A DNA stretch of 64,000 nt from Metallyticus violacea (GCA_030762175.1 CM060831.1:6710501-6774500), one strand, 5' to 3'; positions 45,611-56,334 are shown, numbered from the stretch's first letter. The notes: a model not told the origin generated them from the letters alone. Numbers and translations are program-made.

Positions 45611-45873
45611 CGGCATTGGTGCATCTTTTTTTTAAACTTGTTCTTGAATTTCATTGCACTGTTATGACAGACTGATGCGCGCCTGTCATCTCCATATTTA
45701 CTGCGCTCCCTCGGCAGAAATCTGAAACGCGGGTGAAAGAAAACAAAACTTTGAAAAGTGTTATAATGTGGCAAATAATTTCGTTACCATAAATTTGCGA
45801 AACAGGTTCAATTTGTTGCAATAACACAACACAAATTAATTTTAATTAAAGTGAGTGACCAGAACCACAATTG

Positions 45874-46135
45874 ACCGCCACGGGTGGCCCCAGTCGTTAA
45901 GGCGCAGACTCGAGAGCGGGAATTCAGGAGTTCGAAACCTGCCAATACCGTCCTCTCTGACTGAGGTTTCCAAGCTTTCCTCAGTCCTCATAAATGGCAA
46001 ATGCCGAGGAGGAACCGTAAATGTAGGCCTGGAACGTTTCCTTCCTTAAAAAATCCTTTCCCCACATATCATTTCATCTCATGTATCATCTGTGTCCACC
46101 GCCTGTGGAGCCTCGGTAGTAAACACTAATAAAAA
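45874..46135 (+). mobile_element. SINE-A with 14-bp target duplication
   Basis: 262-bp copy. The head GACCGCCACGGGTGGCCCC has an altered A box, and the B box is AGTTCGAAACC. The 3' end has lost part of the CGTTAAA motif (TAGTAAACACTAATAAAAA). Perfect 14-bp direct repeats CAGAACCACAATTG flank it at 45860-45873 and 46136-46149, so insertion is relatively recent. Confidence 0.95.
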
Positions 46136-46904
46136 CAGAACCACAATTGCATGCAAACATATTGAATTCCACAGGTCACAACCTAAGCAAACTACCTTGA
46201 TATGTGTGTTCACTTCAGGATCTGAAATGGAGCAGTCGTCGAGTCAGTTCTCTGTAGATCTGACCACGCTATTGGTAAAAGTCAGGAATTCAGGACCACA
46301 AGTTCAACAATCCTAAATTTAAATAATTCCTCGAGAAGCACACGCAAAGCTTCAGTACGAATAATAGCGCTCTGAAAAACATTACACAAAAAAATATAAA
46401 AAGATTGGCAAACACGAAGAGTGATCCATGTTAGACATACACCGCTCAACCTGCCTGCGGATTGAGAAGATGTACAATCCCCGAGTTATACGAGACTATC
46501 CCGTAAACACTGCCCCCTGAATCGCATCAATTTCGGCTGAATTGGCTGCATCTCGGTGTGTTCTTACTCGCGTGGTATTGTACACACACTCGGCTTTGGT
46601 GCTGAAGGTCCAGGGTTTAACTGCCCAATGAAAGTATATCTTTTTTGTTTTGCTTTCTGGCACTGAAGAGAGAAATAATGTTTAATCTGTAAAACTCCAA
46701 TAAGTAAATTTAAATTAATATGAGAATCTGCTTTATTGAACATAATAAATAAATGCGAATAATTTTAAACTAATGTGAAATGACAAGCATTGAAAAATAT
46801 TTTTGTATGATACATATGTGAAAGCGGAATTTTGTAGGGTGAAATGCAAGAAAATAAGGTGACAATTGTGTTTCGGGTAGAGAAACAGTTCGCCAAATTG
46901 AAAG
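46136..46904. other. Unrecognised interval with tRNA-like fragment
   Basis: 46570-46625 (plus) has an A-box-like GTGGTATTGTACAC and a B-box-like GGGTTTAACTGCC. It resembles a degenerate SINE head more than a tRNA. Otherwise nothing recognised. Confidence 0.35.
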
Positions 46905-47095
46905 TTACGAGAGAAAAGACACCTATATGATTTGAACATGTTACGAAGCGCCATTTGATAAAATTATAGAAATTGCCTATGTACATGCCAGCAATCTACT
47001 GCCGCTGAGGGGCATTCTCATACACCTGTCTTATAACATGGATTATTATCATCAGTTCTAATACAGTATAATCTTATGCTTTCAAAAAATATAAA
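46905..47095 (+). repeat. Dispersed repeat R2, copy 2
   Basis: Counterpart of 440-600: GAGAAAAGACA, ACATGCCAGCAAT, CCGCTGAGGGGCATT, CTTATAACATG, ATCTTATGCTTTCA. Contains an extra ~20 bp relative to copy 1. Class unknown. Confidence 0.55.
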
Positions 47096-47586
47096 TATTG
47101 GATAAAAATACTAAGCGGCAAATTTCTCAAATAAACCTGAATATACTGCAGACATTCCTTCAATTTTATAAAATATCAGATAATGGTTTCTCTCTACAAA
47201 ATGTCATAAATCTGCTGATCTTTATGTTCTATTTGTGAAAACACAACTTTATTATCATCTAAAGCTGCAGATAGTTTCTTTAAAACGTCTCTAGTTCTGA
47301 ACCTGAAATAAAGCAATTTCAGAGAAGTGATAACGCACTTCCCATGAGAACACCTACACAAGTAATGACCGATCTCAGCGGTGCTTCATTCTGGATCCAA
47401 GGGTCAACACTCTTTACGTAGGCCGCCCATGTCTCTCGGCAGGATCGCGACAGGAATTTTCAAAAGCCAAGTACGCCACGTGACCAGGGTCCTAAATACG
47501 CCGCCACCCAATCAAACTCCAAGTTTGTTCTGTTCTGCCACACCAAATGAGCGCGACTTTTGGTGAAATGGTTTACAAAGGCTGGT

Positions 47587-47589
<3 letters not shown>
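47096..47589. other. Unrecognised interval
   Basis: The 47380-47540 part is GC-richer, with a 61-codon plus frame but no motif. Confidence 0.4.

Positions 47590-47634
<45 letters not shown>
47590..47634. repeat. (TA)n microsatellite
   Basis: About 22 uninterrupted TA units, directly before the left repeat of the Penelope-like relic. Confidence 0.95.
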
Positions 47635-47636
<2 letters not shown>

Positions 47637-47639
47637 AAA

Positions 47640-48588
47640 ACAAGAACTGGGGGAGCAGAAATAAATCTAAGAGTCACGGAATTTTCGCTATATTTCGAAC
47701 AGCTGGTGTTCTTCTTCAAAGGCAGAAGACAAGTAAAGGTAATAAATATAAATATTCAATCTGGAAAAGTACGTAACGTAGCGTGTGAAAATAAATAAAA
47801 CAAGCAACAAGGGTAAAACAATTTAAAATGTTTAAATATATATTTTTTTTAATTGACATGTAAAATTTAAACCTGGTGGTGTGCGCACTTTATACAAAAA
47901 CATAGCTGCCAGATCTCTATTCCTAAGTAAACTTTTAGAACTACCCCTTATCTTAAAAGTATATTTCGTCCGCAACTATCTCCTTCCAATTCACTCCCTC
48001 CAGCTGCAGACTCGTACGCTTTCTTGCCTATGTAAAACCTGTACACTAATTTATCCAAGGAATTTAACATTTCTTCATTTGCTACTTGTTCTTACAAGAA
48101 CGTCGTATATATGTTATCTTGTAAGCTTTGCAAAGCATTTTATATTGGTTTAACTTCTACTGTAGTTTCGCTATGTACAGACGTTCTGTTAAAACCAGAT
48201 CTCCCTTGCCGGTTGCCCAACATGCCTTATCTCACTGTGAGGATTTTGATGATACTTTTAATCTAACTCTTATTGATGCGTTACCTACACAATGCTCTGA
48301 AAGTTTACTCAGAGACAGATGCCGGTTACATTCTCTATATAGCGGGTACACAAACAGGTTTCAATCTTAAGTGTTAATTGTTTGTATTATTTTTTCACAT
48401 TTATTTAAAAAAAACTTTTTTTATTTGATTTATCTGTTTCCGCGCATTATGTTACCCTCAAGACTCCATATTATTTTTACCATATTCACTTGGCTTCTGC
48501 CTCTGAAGTAGAACACTATCTGCTCGAAATATAAACAAAATTATGATCTATTTATACTTCTCTAGTTCTTGTTATTTTAGCTATATTG
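47640..48588 (+). mobile_element. Second Penelope-like element relic (PLE-2)
   Basis: Inverted repeats at ~47640-47735 and ~48490-48588 share CAAGAACT, TATTTCGARCAG, GTGTTCT, CTTCA-AGGCAGAAG. Between them the plus strand encodes a GIY-YIG domain in two frames. LSCKLCKAFYIGLTST (48115-48162) is the Cys-rich YIG motif. LPVAQHALSHCEDFDDTFNL (48207-48266) and a LLRD..R segment follow. The frame shifts right after the YIG motif, so the domain is broken. No reverse transcriptase is left. The lineage differs from the 14073 element (CKLCKAFYIG against CSCGKVYIG). The element ends just left of the transposon at 48626. Confidence 0.8.
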
Positions 48589-48625
48589 ATACAAGCGATA
48601 AGTTATTTTTAATTTAATATATATA

Positions 48626-49501
48626 AGAGTACAAAAAATGTAGTACACTTCAAGCAAAGAAAAAACTCAATTAACATAACAAAACTGAATTCACACAAAC
48701 ACTAATCACCTTAGACTTTTACAGTTACAACAGTTGCTCAAAATGCTCACCATCGGCGTCGATACACTCCTGAGTATGTTGAACTACTGATTGAACAACA
48801 TTTGCGAAAGTGTTCTCAGCGATTGCAGCTCATGCCGTTTCAATTTCTTCCCGAAGTGCTGCCAGTGAAGCTGGTTTTCTACGGGAACGTCCATAAGAGT
48901 TCCCCATGGGAAGAAGTCCAACGGAGTTCGATACGGAGAACGCGGTGGAAACTCAAGCGGACCTCTTAGTCCTAGATTTGTAGATTTCTGCGGTGAGTGC
49001 TCAAAACGTTCCAAAATCATAGCCGACGACGCGGGGCTTGTTGCTGTGCGAGGTCTCCCAGATCTGTCTTTGTGAACATCGCATACGGTACCACGAATCT
49101 CAAATTTGTCTCGAATGCGTGCAATTGCTACTCCCGTTGGCGGTTCCGTTCTGTACACACGTCCCCATTGCTTTGATCTTCAACAACATTCTCGGTTTTC
49201 CAATACCACTTCAAAATTTCTTTCCGCTGTTCAAACGAAAATCTTGGCTCCGTTTTGTTGTAGCAACGCTAGGATAACGTAATTTGAGCCACGTCTGTTT
49301 ACAGAACATCATACGATAATCGTGGCTTCATTTGTTCATTGTTGATTTACCTGTCACGTAGCAATGCTATCACAATGTATGTGAGTCACATCTGTTTACA
49401 GAACAACATACTACACATTACTGTTGTTTTTCGGTTCAACTTTGAAATATTTTAAATAGATATCTACTGTGAAAGTGTGTATACATTTTTGGCACCCTCG
49501 G
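48626..49501 (-). mobile_element. Internally deleted Tc1/mariner-type transposon, copy 1
   Basis: 5' end at 49501 next to TA: CCGAGGGTGCCAAAAATG (minus strand). A diverged matching end AGAGTACAAAAAATGTAG lies at 48626 next to TA. The minus-strand coding relic has RTEPPTGVAIARIRDKFE, then DRSGRPRTATSPASSAM. It then joins abruptly to LRGPLEFPPRSPYRTPLDFF, TLMDV and an ECI.ADGEHFEQLL-type end near 48735. The central ~180 residues with the first two catalytic residues are deleted. Same family as 51395-52065 but with a different deletion. It could only have been mobilised in trans. Confidence 0.85.
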
Positions 49502-49603
49502 TACAGACACAGACACAAACACACACACATACGACGGCTGAATAAATAAGTATCACATTATTTTTACAGCCATAATTTCTCACGATCATTTTTTTTAACC
49601 ACA

Positions 49604-49752
49604 ATGCGTAATGTACACGAGGTAATTACTTCAATGTTCTCATTTCCGATTTGCGATACTGCTGTGAAAATCTGCTTTCGTCTCAACAAACATTCAGCTG
49701 AGGCCTATGGAGAGTTTGCTCTTCCCTACAGCACATCTCGAAGATCGTTTTG
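49604..49752 (-). repeat. Dispersed repeat R1, minus-strand copy
   Basis: The minus strand reads GATGTGCTGTAGGG, CAAACTCTC, ATAGGCCTCAGCTGAATG, TTTGTTGAGACGAA, ACAGCAGTAT, and ends GTGTACATTACGCATT. It lacks the CTCCATTTT..GAACTGAAC middle part present in copies at 13155, 19190 and 38768. Confidence 0.65.
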
Positions 49753-49809
49753 TTTAAAGAGGGGAGGCAACTAATTTCAAAGGCAGGTGGACCTGATGCT
49801 CCAGGTGTA

Positions 49810-50225
49810 ATATAATGAAAGGAAACATTAAGAGCACTGCTGTCATTGAAAGAAATGAAAATGGAATAACATTAAGAACAGTTTTACCCGAATGTTGATA
49901 ATTGGAAAGTTGCACATGAGAGGTGTTTGTGCACGGTGGGTTCCAAGACTGCTGATTTCCGAATAAAGAGCGTTCGCTTGCAGGTTTGCACGAAGTTGAA
50001 GATTGTGTTAGAGGAGGATGAGGAATTTCTTTCAATTCTGATGAAATTTGACTACATCATTTCGAACCTGAGAACAAACAGCAAAGCCCTGGGTGGAAAT
50101 CCCCAACAAAAGAAAAAAAAATGGTTGCTTCTGCCAATGAAATGTATGGTTATCTCATCTTTCGATATTCAAGGAATTGTTTACCTGCATGTCATCTGCA
50201 CACACAGCTGTAACTGCGTAACACT
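49810..50225 (+). pseudogene. Mariner fragment
   Basis: Plus strand: MRGVCARWVPRLL (49918-49956, one frame), then RLQVCTKLKIVLEEDEEFLS (49976-50035, another frame). Next come a degraded first catalytic block, NPQQKKKKW linker text, and SFDIQGIVYLHV (family FFDIKGIVYLHF, 50160-50195). The N-terminus and the last two catalytic regions are missing. Confidence 0.65.
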
Positions 50226-50349
50226 ACACAGATATCCTGTGAGATATCCCATCCAAATTAGGGGTAACTATCTATGTATTACCACATTGCAATTTCACGT
50301 TTGTTTATATATGTTGATGAGCTTTTGTACGTCTCTTTAAGAAAAAAAT

Positions 50350-50391
<42 letters not shown>
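50350..50391. repeat. (ATT)n microsatellite
   Basis: Fourteen ATT units. Such repeats often mark the 3' tails of retroelements, but I cannot identify one beside it. Confidence 0.95.
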
Positions 50392-51294
50392 GCCATAGCT
50401 CGGCTACACCGCGACCTTGGGGACTCGGGTGTTTCATTCCAACCGAATGTCATGTACTTGCTTACTCTGTGTTACGATTCCTTTTAGCCCGACGCCTTCC
50501 TAAGGAATTAGGGGAGAGAACTCAGCACGATGCGTCTTTTGTCATTACTGCCGGGCAACATTAAGTAAAGAGCAAAGTTTTGTTAAGTTTGCGGCACTGA
50601 CAGCCTGTAATATCTTAGGTAAAAACGACTGACACTCCACCCGCAACGCCGATCGATGCTCGCGGAAGGGGGGGGGGGGTAGATTTACTCCACGCGACCG
50701 AGTCTTTGTCAAGTTGCCAGCACTGTGGCAGGTATGTCTACCAAACTATCACTTTTTTTTTCTCTCTCCTGCACCGAGAACAGTGTGCGGAACAGCAGGT
50801 TTCTGACCCGCCCCTGGTCGTCTCACATTCCATGGTTGTTGGTAAAACTCCCACTATTTCAACATCTCTCAGATAGAGGACGATAGAACATTACAGTGGA
50901 ATATCTTTCCAAATAAATTTACAAATCGTGTGGTCAAAATTTACATACTCTGTTCTGACTAGGAAGAAAAACTTTAATTTCATATTGTCAAATTCCTAAA
51001 ATTGTTTTCTTTGGTACCTCAAATTACATTCTCTTTTTCCACGGTTAATATTTAAATCATCAGCCTGTTTCATGCAACAATTTTGAAAATTCTTCAGAAC
51101 TATTGAGATGAGATTAAAAATACAAGTGAACTTTTATTGATTAAGATTTCATTCTGCTAATCAAATGCGCTGTTCTTAACTTTATTTTCATTTTAATGTT
51201 GTACCATTGTCATGCCGATAGACCCACAGTTTTGCAGATTAAAAAGGCATGTGATATGCCTAACATATTCCAAATAAACAACTTATTTCATTCT
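50392..51294. other. Unrecognised interval
   Basis: The first ~300 bp are GC-richer than average and include a 12-G run at 50668-50679, the longest C or G run I saw. No motif-bearing frame. Confidence 0.4.
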
Positions 51295-52320
51295 TCAGAA
51301 ATACTTTCATTACGGAGAAATGTATTTAAATACTTTGACAAATATTTTATTAGTTAACATGTATTTAATTAGGTTGAAATATGTTTAATTAATACCAAGG
51401 GTTCCAAAATATGTATACACACCTTCACAGTAGAAATCTATTTAATATATTTCAAATTCAGACAGAAAAACAACAGAAATGTGTAGTATGATGTTCTGTA
51501 AACAGATGTGACTCACAGCGTTGCTGCGTTAATGGTAAATCAACAATGAACAAATGAAGCCAAAATTATTGTATGATATTCTGTAAACAGAAGTGACTCA
51601 CATTCCGTTATACTAGCGTTGCTACAACAAAATGGAGCCAAGATTATCGTTTGAACAGCGGAAAGTTGTATTGGAAAACCGAGAATGTTGTTAAGTTCGA
51701 AGGGAATGGAGACGTGTGTACAGAACGGAACCGCCAACGGGAGTAACAATTGCACGCATTCGAGACAAATTTGAGACTCATGGTACCGTATGCAAGAGAA
51801 TGGGGCACACTATATTACCACCGAGATGTACGTCCATACCTTGATGACACTCTTCCAAGACACTGGATGGGACGAAGAGGTCCGATTGAGTTTCCACCGC
51901 GTTTTCCGGATCTAACTCCGTTGGACTTCTACCTATGGGAAACTGTTAAGGATGTTGTATACTGTAGAAAAACAGCTACACTGGCAGCACTTCGGGAAGA
52001 AATTGAAATGGTATGTGCTGCAATCGATGAGAACAATTTAAATAGATTGAAATGTATTAAATTACGTTAAAATGTTGTAACTCTGTTAATGTGCATTTAA
52101 TTAGGTTTACGTGTATTTAATTACATTGCCATGTATTTATTTCCGTTGACATTTTTAATGAGGTTAACATGCTTTACTTAGGATGAAATATTTTTGTTAT
52201 ATTGAAATGCTTTTAATTAGGTGTGGTTAACATGTATTTAATTAGACTGAAATGTATTTAATAATGTTGACATTTATTTTGTATATTTAATTACGTTACC
52301 ATGTAAATAATTTGCAAGCA
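51295..52320. repeat. AT-rich ~20-bp minisatellite, interrupted by a transposon
   Basis: Units approximating ACATGTATTTAATTAGGTTG recur at 51320-51393 and 52070-52310, with period ~18-24 bp and substitutions at every unit (ATGTATTTAATTAGACTGAA, ATGTATTTAATAATGTTGAC, and so on). The element at 51395-52065 sits inside the array, so the array, or at least its seed, predates the insertion. Confidence 0.75.
51395..52065 (+). mobile_element. Internally deleted Tc1/mariner-type transposon, copy 2
   Basis: 5' end CCAAGGGTTCCAAAATATG next to TA at 51393-51394, closely related to the copy ending at 49501; the ~100 bp after it match too. Coding relic on plus: RTEPPTGVTIARIRDKFETH, then a deletion. It resumes with WGTLYYHRDVRPYLDDTL, WMGRRGPIEFPPRFPDLTPL, DFYLWETVKDVVY (third catalytic region), and LAALREEIEMVCAAIDENN. 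It then merges into the minisatellite. The 3' terminal repeat was not found. The deletion endpoints differ from copy 1. Confidence 0.85.
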
Positions 52321-53167
52321 CTAGCTGTAAATAATGTAATGATAATATTTCTCCACTGCCACCGGGTGAAAGCCCAATAAATACATTATGCTTATACAAT
52401 AGCAGTGTAAAGGATTCGATTCAGACAGTCGTGGGCATAAGTTGTCAAAACGTAAAGCTATTTTCGAGTTTTCTAAAGAAATGCTGGACTTGTATACCCA
52501 CGCCACTCATCGCATTCCACACAACTTGCAATGCCCCACTGGTCGTTATTCTTTGCCAGCGCAAAAATATACAGCTTATTAACTGAGGCAGATTCTAACA
52601 TACCATGGCTTGCTCAATAAATCAATTACATAGTTTGAGAAGATATTTTGTTGTTGATCGTCCAGATTCCAATAACGCCCCAAGATAGGAATTTCCATAT
52701 TCTATTTCTACAACGTGCCTTTGTAAAATATCTCGATGATGACTTTGAAAGTTGCTTTTACCCACTTCCTTTCTGTTTATTTGTTTGATTATTTACGAGG
52801 ACATCGTTTATAGTCGCCTCTCATCCAAAACTCATACACAAACAAAATGTAAACAGAATCTTTTTTAAGCAACTTAAATTCCGATGAAGCTTTAATACAA
52901 TCTGTATAAGAGCGTTTGCATCTAAATCTGGCGGAATATTAGGACAACTAATAAAACTGCTTCACATTTTTTTAAATGTTTATACCACTGCAAAATATAT
53001 ATTGTGAAATGGGCATTCTTAGGTCTACACCCTTGTAAAAATACATCTGGACAAATACTAGGGTAATTCATTTAGTAAATTAAAAAATGTATGTGTATTA
53101 GTTCGGGGCAATAGGTAACATTCCACACAACACAATCGATGTTACAATAATAAATCAGCAGTTGCAA
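52321..53167. other. Unrecognised AT-rich interval
   Basis: No repeat or credible frame recognised. Confidence 0.5.
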
Positions 53168-54275
53168 GATGGAGGGACCTCTTAGTCAGTGTACATCCCT
53201 TAAGCAATGCTACGTTGCGCGATTTTTGTGCGAAAAAGTCATGAAATCAAAGAATATTCATTAATAATGTTTTCCATTTATGGTGAGAAAAGTATGCTTG
53301 TCACGTCAAGATGTTTACAACTGGTAAGCATTGCTAGGGCTCTGAAAGGCGGACCTCGCGTAAGCCGGACAACGGAAATTGCCACAGAAGCGAATTTGCA
53401 ACGAGTTGAAGACTTAATCCGAGCAGAGAGAAGGGTAACTAAAGACACTATAATCGCTGCTATTGGTTGTTTACACGGCATGGCCTACCTCATAATGCAC
53501 GAGAGATTAGCTTTTCACAAAGTCTTGCAGCGCATGCTGGCCCCCGCATCCCAAAACACAAAGAATGGGTCTGCCATTACGGCATCTCAATCGTTACCAT
53601 GACGAAGCAAACGATATAGTAGCCCCGAATAGTCATAGGCAATGAGTCTTGAGTTCATGTTTAACTACCCGAGACAAAGTGTGCGTCAATGCAGTAGAAA
53701 CATCCTGCGTCGTCTACGAAAAATAAATAAATAAAGTTTAAACTGAGACATTCTTCAGGGAGCACCAATGTTCGCCTAGTTGCAGTCTCAAGTACCAACT
53801 CCAACTGTAACATCCTTAGAAAACTTCAACTGAAGTTACCAGGAACGCTCACCAAAGGCTCTTGCATGACAATGCGCGCCCTCATACCGTCCATTTAATC
53901 CTGAAAGAAGAGGCATCTGAGCAAAATTTGTCGGCCGTTTCATGCCCTGAATCGAATGGGACGCTGATAACCTGAGATGTCAAAGAGCGTCCATAAATAA
54001 ATCAATTCAACTCCCAACTCATACTGTAAAGCAGATGAATGAGACTTTGCGAAATGTCAAGTATGAAGCCCTCGAGCATCCATCTTACAGCTCGGACCTT
54101 GCTGCGAGCAACTTCCACTTATTTGGTCATCTCAAACGTTACCTTCCGGGTGAACATTTGCCCGAAGATGAAGCTGCAGTTAGAGAAGTCACCACCTGAT
54201 TTCGACAGCAGCCCAAAGAATTTTATACTGTTGGGTTCAGGGGCTTGTGAAACGACGAGACGTGTCTAAATGTTG
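53168..54275 (+). mobile_element. Mariner-B, longer copy, split by SINE-B
   Basis: Plus-strand relic from MEGPLSQCTSLKQC at 53168. It continues with a RQDVYNW block, ATEANLQRVEDLIRAERRVT, DTIIAAIGCLHGMAYLIMHE, and a RYHDEAND block near 53600. Degraded first catalytic text follows, then LLHDNARPHTV (53858-53890). SINE-B interrupts at 53891-54017. After it come QMNETLRNVKYEALEHPSYS, NFHLFGHLKRYLPGEHLPED and QQPKEF-VGFRGL near 54230. The second catalytic Asp survives (HDN); the third is Asn (AASN). Same family as 4400-5000, which lacks the middle third kept here. Terminal repeats not identified. Confidence 0.85.
53891..54017 (+). mobile_element. SINE-B, 5'-truncated, inside mariner
   Basis: Recognisable from AAGAGGCATCTGAGCAAAAT through TGATAACCTGAGATGTCAAA to CATAAATAAATCAATTCAA. 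Direct repeats CTCATACCGT (53881-53890) and CTCATACTGT (54018-54027) flank the insert. The mariner text PHTV continues to KQMNE across the site when the insert is ignored. The first ~15 bp after the left repeat do not match SINE-B and may be a 5' addition. Confidence 0.8.
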
Positions 54276-54400
54276 AGAAATAAAACACTCGAATTTATTT
54301 AAGTTCTGATTCACTTATTGACTCACATTCGAATAGAAAGAGTTCATAGACACAAACCGAGTGTAGAACAAGTTGGAAAGGAAGACTATGAAACATTCGA

Positions 54401-54476
54401 TCGGTATTCAAACCACGGATCCTCAGTCTTCCGTGCCGAAGCTCATGCCAATTGAGCTACCGTGTCCTTTAAGCAC
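54401..54476 (-). tRNA. tRNA-like remnant (pseudo-tRNA or SINE head)
   Basis: Minus strand: A box GTAGCTCAATTGGCATGAGC with a good 4-bp D stem (GCTC/GAGC) and B box GGTTTGAATACC. The anticodon arm has one mismatch and the T stem only two good pairs, so it is not a functional tRNA. No SINE-A or SINE-B body follows. Confidence 0.4.
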
Positions 54477-56116
54477 GGAGCCACGAACCTCTCTAATTTG
54501 ATTCTTTAATGTTCCGGAAACCTCCTAAGTTAAGATTCCTTAAGCGATGTCTTGTAATGCTACCAATACTATCTGACCCAGACTTCTAGTTTAACGAGCT
54601 CCCCGAAAAAGGATGACCCTCCGGAACGGCCCAGAGGGACCGAGTGTGGTGGCTCAGGCTGTAATGCTTTAGACGAGCTCCTAGTTTCCTCTTGTCACTT
54701 AGGCAAATGTTGGGATATTGCATAATATCAGTTACAGGTTCAGAAGCACTAGGCAAGACGGGTCTAAACTCAGAAAAAGTCTCGGGCGACCCCTTGGTGG
54801 TACCAGAAACGGTGTTCGCGAGTTCACCGCGTCTGGGACTAACCATCTCTGGAAATGTTTAGCAGCCTTCCTCCGCCCCTGCATCGCTTCCTGGGGGCTC
54901 GTGGCCGCCCGGTGTACCCTTCACCTCATCCCTTCCTCCCGGGGCCTGCTCCATAGCAAATCTTAATCCTACGTTGTAACTCTTTATACCTGACGGGAGT
55001 GAACAGTTAAAGAAGTCTTTGTATAGAGACATACACTCGAATTTCCTGAAACAGAATTCATTTCTGTTCATTTCATTTTGATGCACGTACTTCAGGGAAC
55101 ATAGTACTCTGTACAACATGCTCGTTGACTGTACATTAGAAGAAGATTGACAGATAAGCGCGTTTGCTTTTTTCTCCCTCCTGCTCGTGCATTGGCGAGT
55201 TAATCTACTCGTAAAAGCAGATACAAAACAATCAAATCTTACTTCACTCTATACGTTCCTGTCATCGAAAACATCGTGGACTCCAACATCGACTAAAATG
55301 AACAGTTCAATTATTTCAGGGGAACAATAAATAGAATTATGTGTCTCTTTATACTCTTTAACAAAGCGGAACATTGCAATTGGGAGGTACGGGTTCTAAG
55401 CCCTGTACTCCACTTACATTAAGAGCATAGCAGAAATAATATTTTCTCTGGAAAGTGGAATCCGTTCCCCAGGGAAATTAGCCATCGGGAGGCCGCTGCT
55501 CTGGAGAAAGGGAGGGATTTGCCGATGAAAAACCAAGTTTTTTCCCCCTTCCAACGAAATGTGTGTTGAGCTCGTAGACCCCATTTGACAATTTGTTCCA
55601 CTCATTAAATCGGCAAGTTCGTCCTTTTTTGTCCCGGATACTTCTAGATTCGGTTCATTATCCCATAACCTGCAACTCATTTTATCAAACTCAATTTCAA
55701 GAACAGACTTTTGGAAAAGAAGCATATACAGTTTAGTAGTTTTAACTTCTCATATCCTTCGTAAAGCGATACCTTACGAACGACATGGTTATCGTTTGGT
55801 TATAAAATTACTAATGTAATGATTACGAGATGGAAAGCACAACTGTACAGGAATGGCGCCTTTATGCCCAAATTTTCTTAGTGAAATAGGGCTCCAAAAC
55901 TTCAGGTTATTTTATAAGTATAGCTTCAAGGTTTAGAATATTTTCTTATACCGCTTTACAGCGTGTTTATATGAACTTCGTTAAATGGGAGCCTTTCATG
56001 AATTACTCCTTGATAATGTGTAGAACACAGCGCGTGATACGTTAACGAAAAGTTATTCAAATTTATAAATAACGTTCCCCATTTGGCCACTCAATGTTTA
56101 CCTTAAGTCCTGTTTT

Positions 56117-56151
<35 letters not shown>

Positions 56152-56334
56152 AGTGTCTAGAAGACTTCCTAGTTTTGATTTTTACTTTTACATAACTGTG
56201 TTTGTAGAAATTCTCCAAAATATATTTCAAAAGCTTTTCTTGATTGGAAGTATTTGACTGCTTGCATAAAAATGTCGAAATTAATTGGATTAAATTCTTT
56301 TTCTAGTTGGTTATATTCTCTATTTTTAAGCAAA
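54477..56334. other. Unrecognised interval, partly GC-rich
   Basis: 54590-55000 and 55430-55620 are GC-richer, with overlapping frames on both strands (54586-54846, 54859-55119, 55414-55725 minus; 54718-54966 plus). I recognise no motif, so no gene is called. A 28-T run lies at 56119-56146. Confidence 0.4.

Noticed and set aside
47547..47798. Tyr/Ile repeat frame as a membrane protein
   Set aside because: It is the translation of the (TA)n microsatellite and adjoining Penelope-like repeat.
55372..55415. B-box-like GGGTTCTAAGCCC as a tRNA
   Set aside because: No matching A box at tRNA spacing and no cloverleaf.
54586..55725. GC-richer overlapping frames as LTR-retrotransposon or host exons
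   Set aside because: A weak similarity between two minus-strand peptides (ELAN-VSGT and ELADLMSGT) is too short. No protease, reverse transcriptase or integrase motif found.
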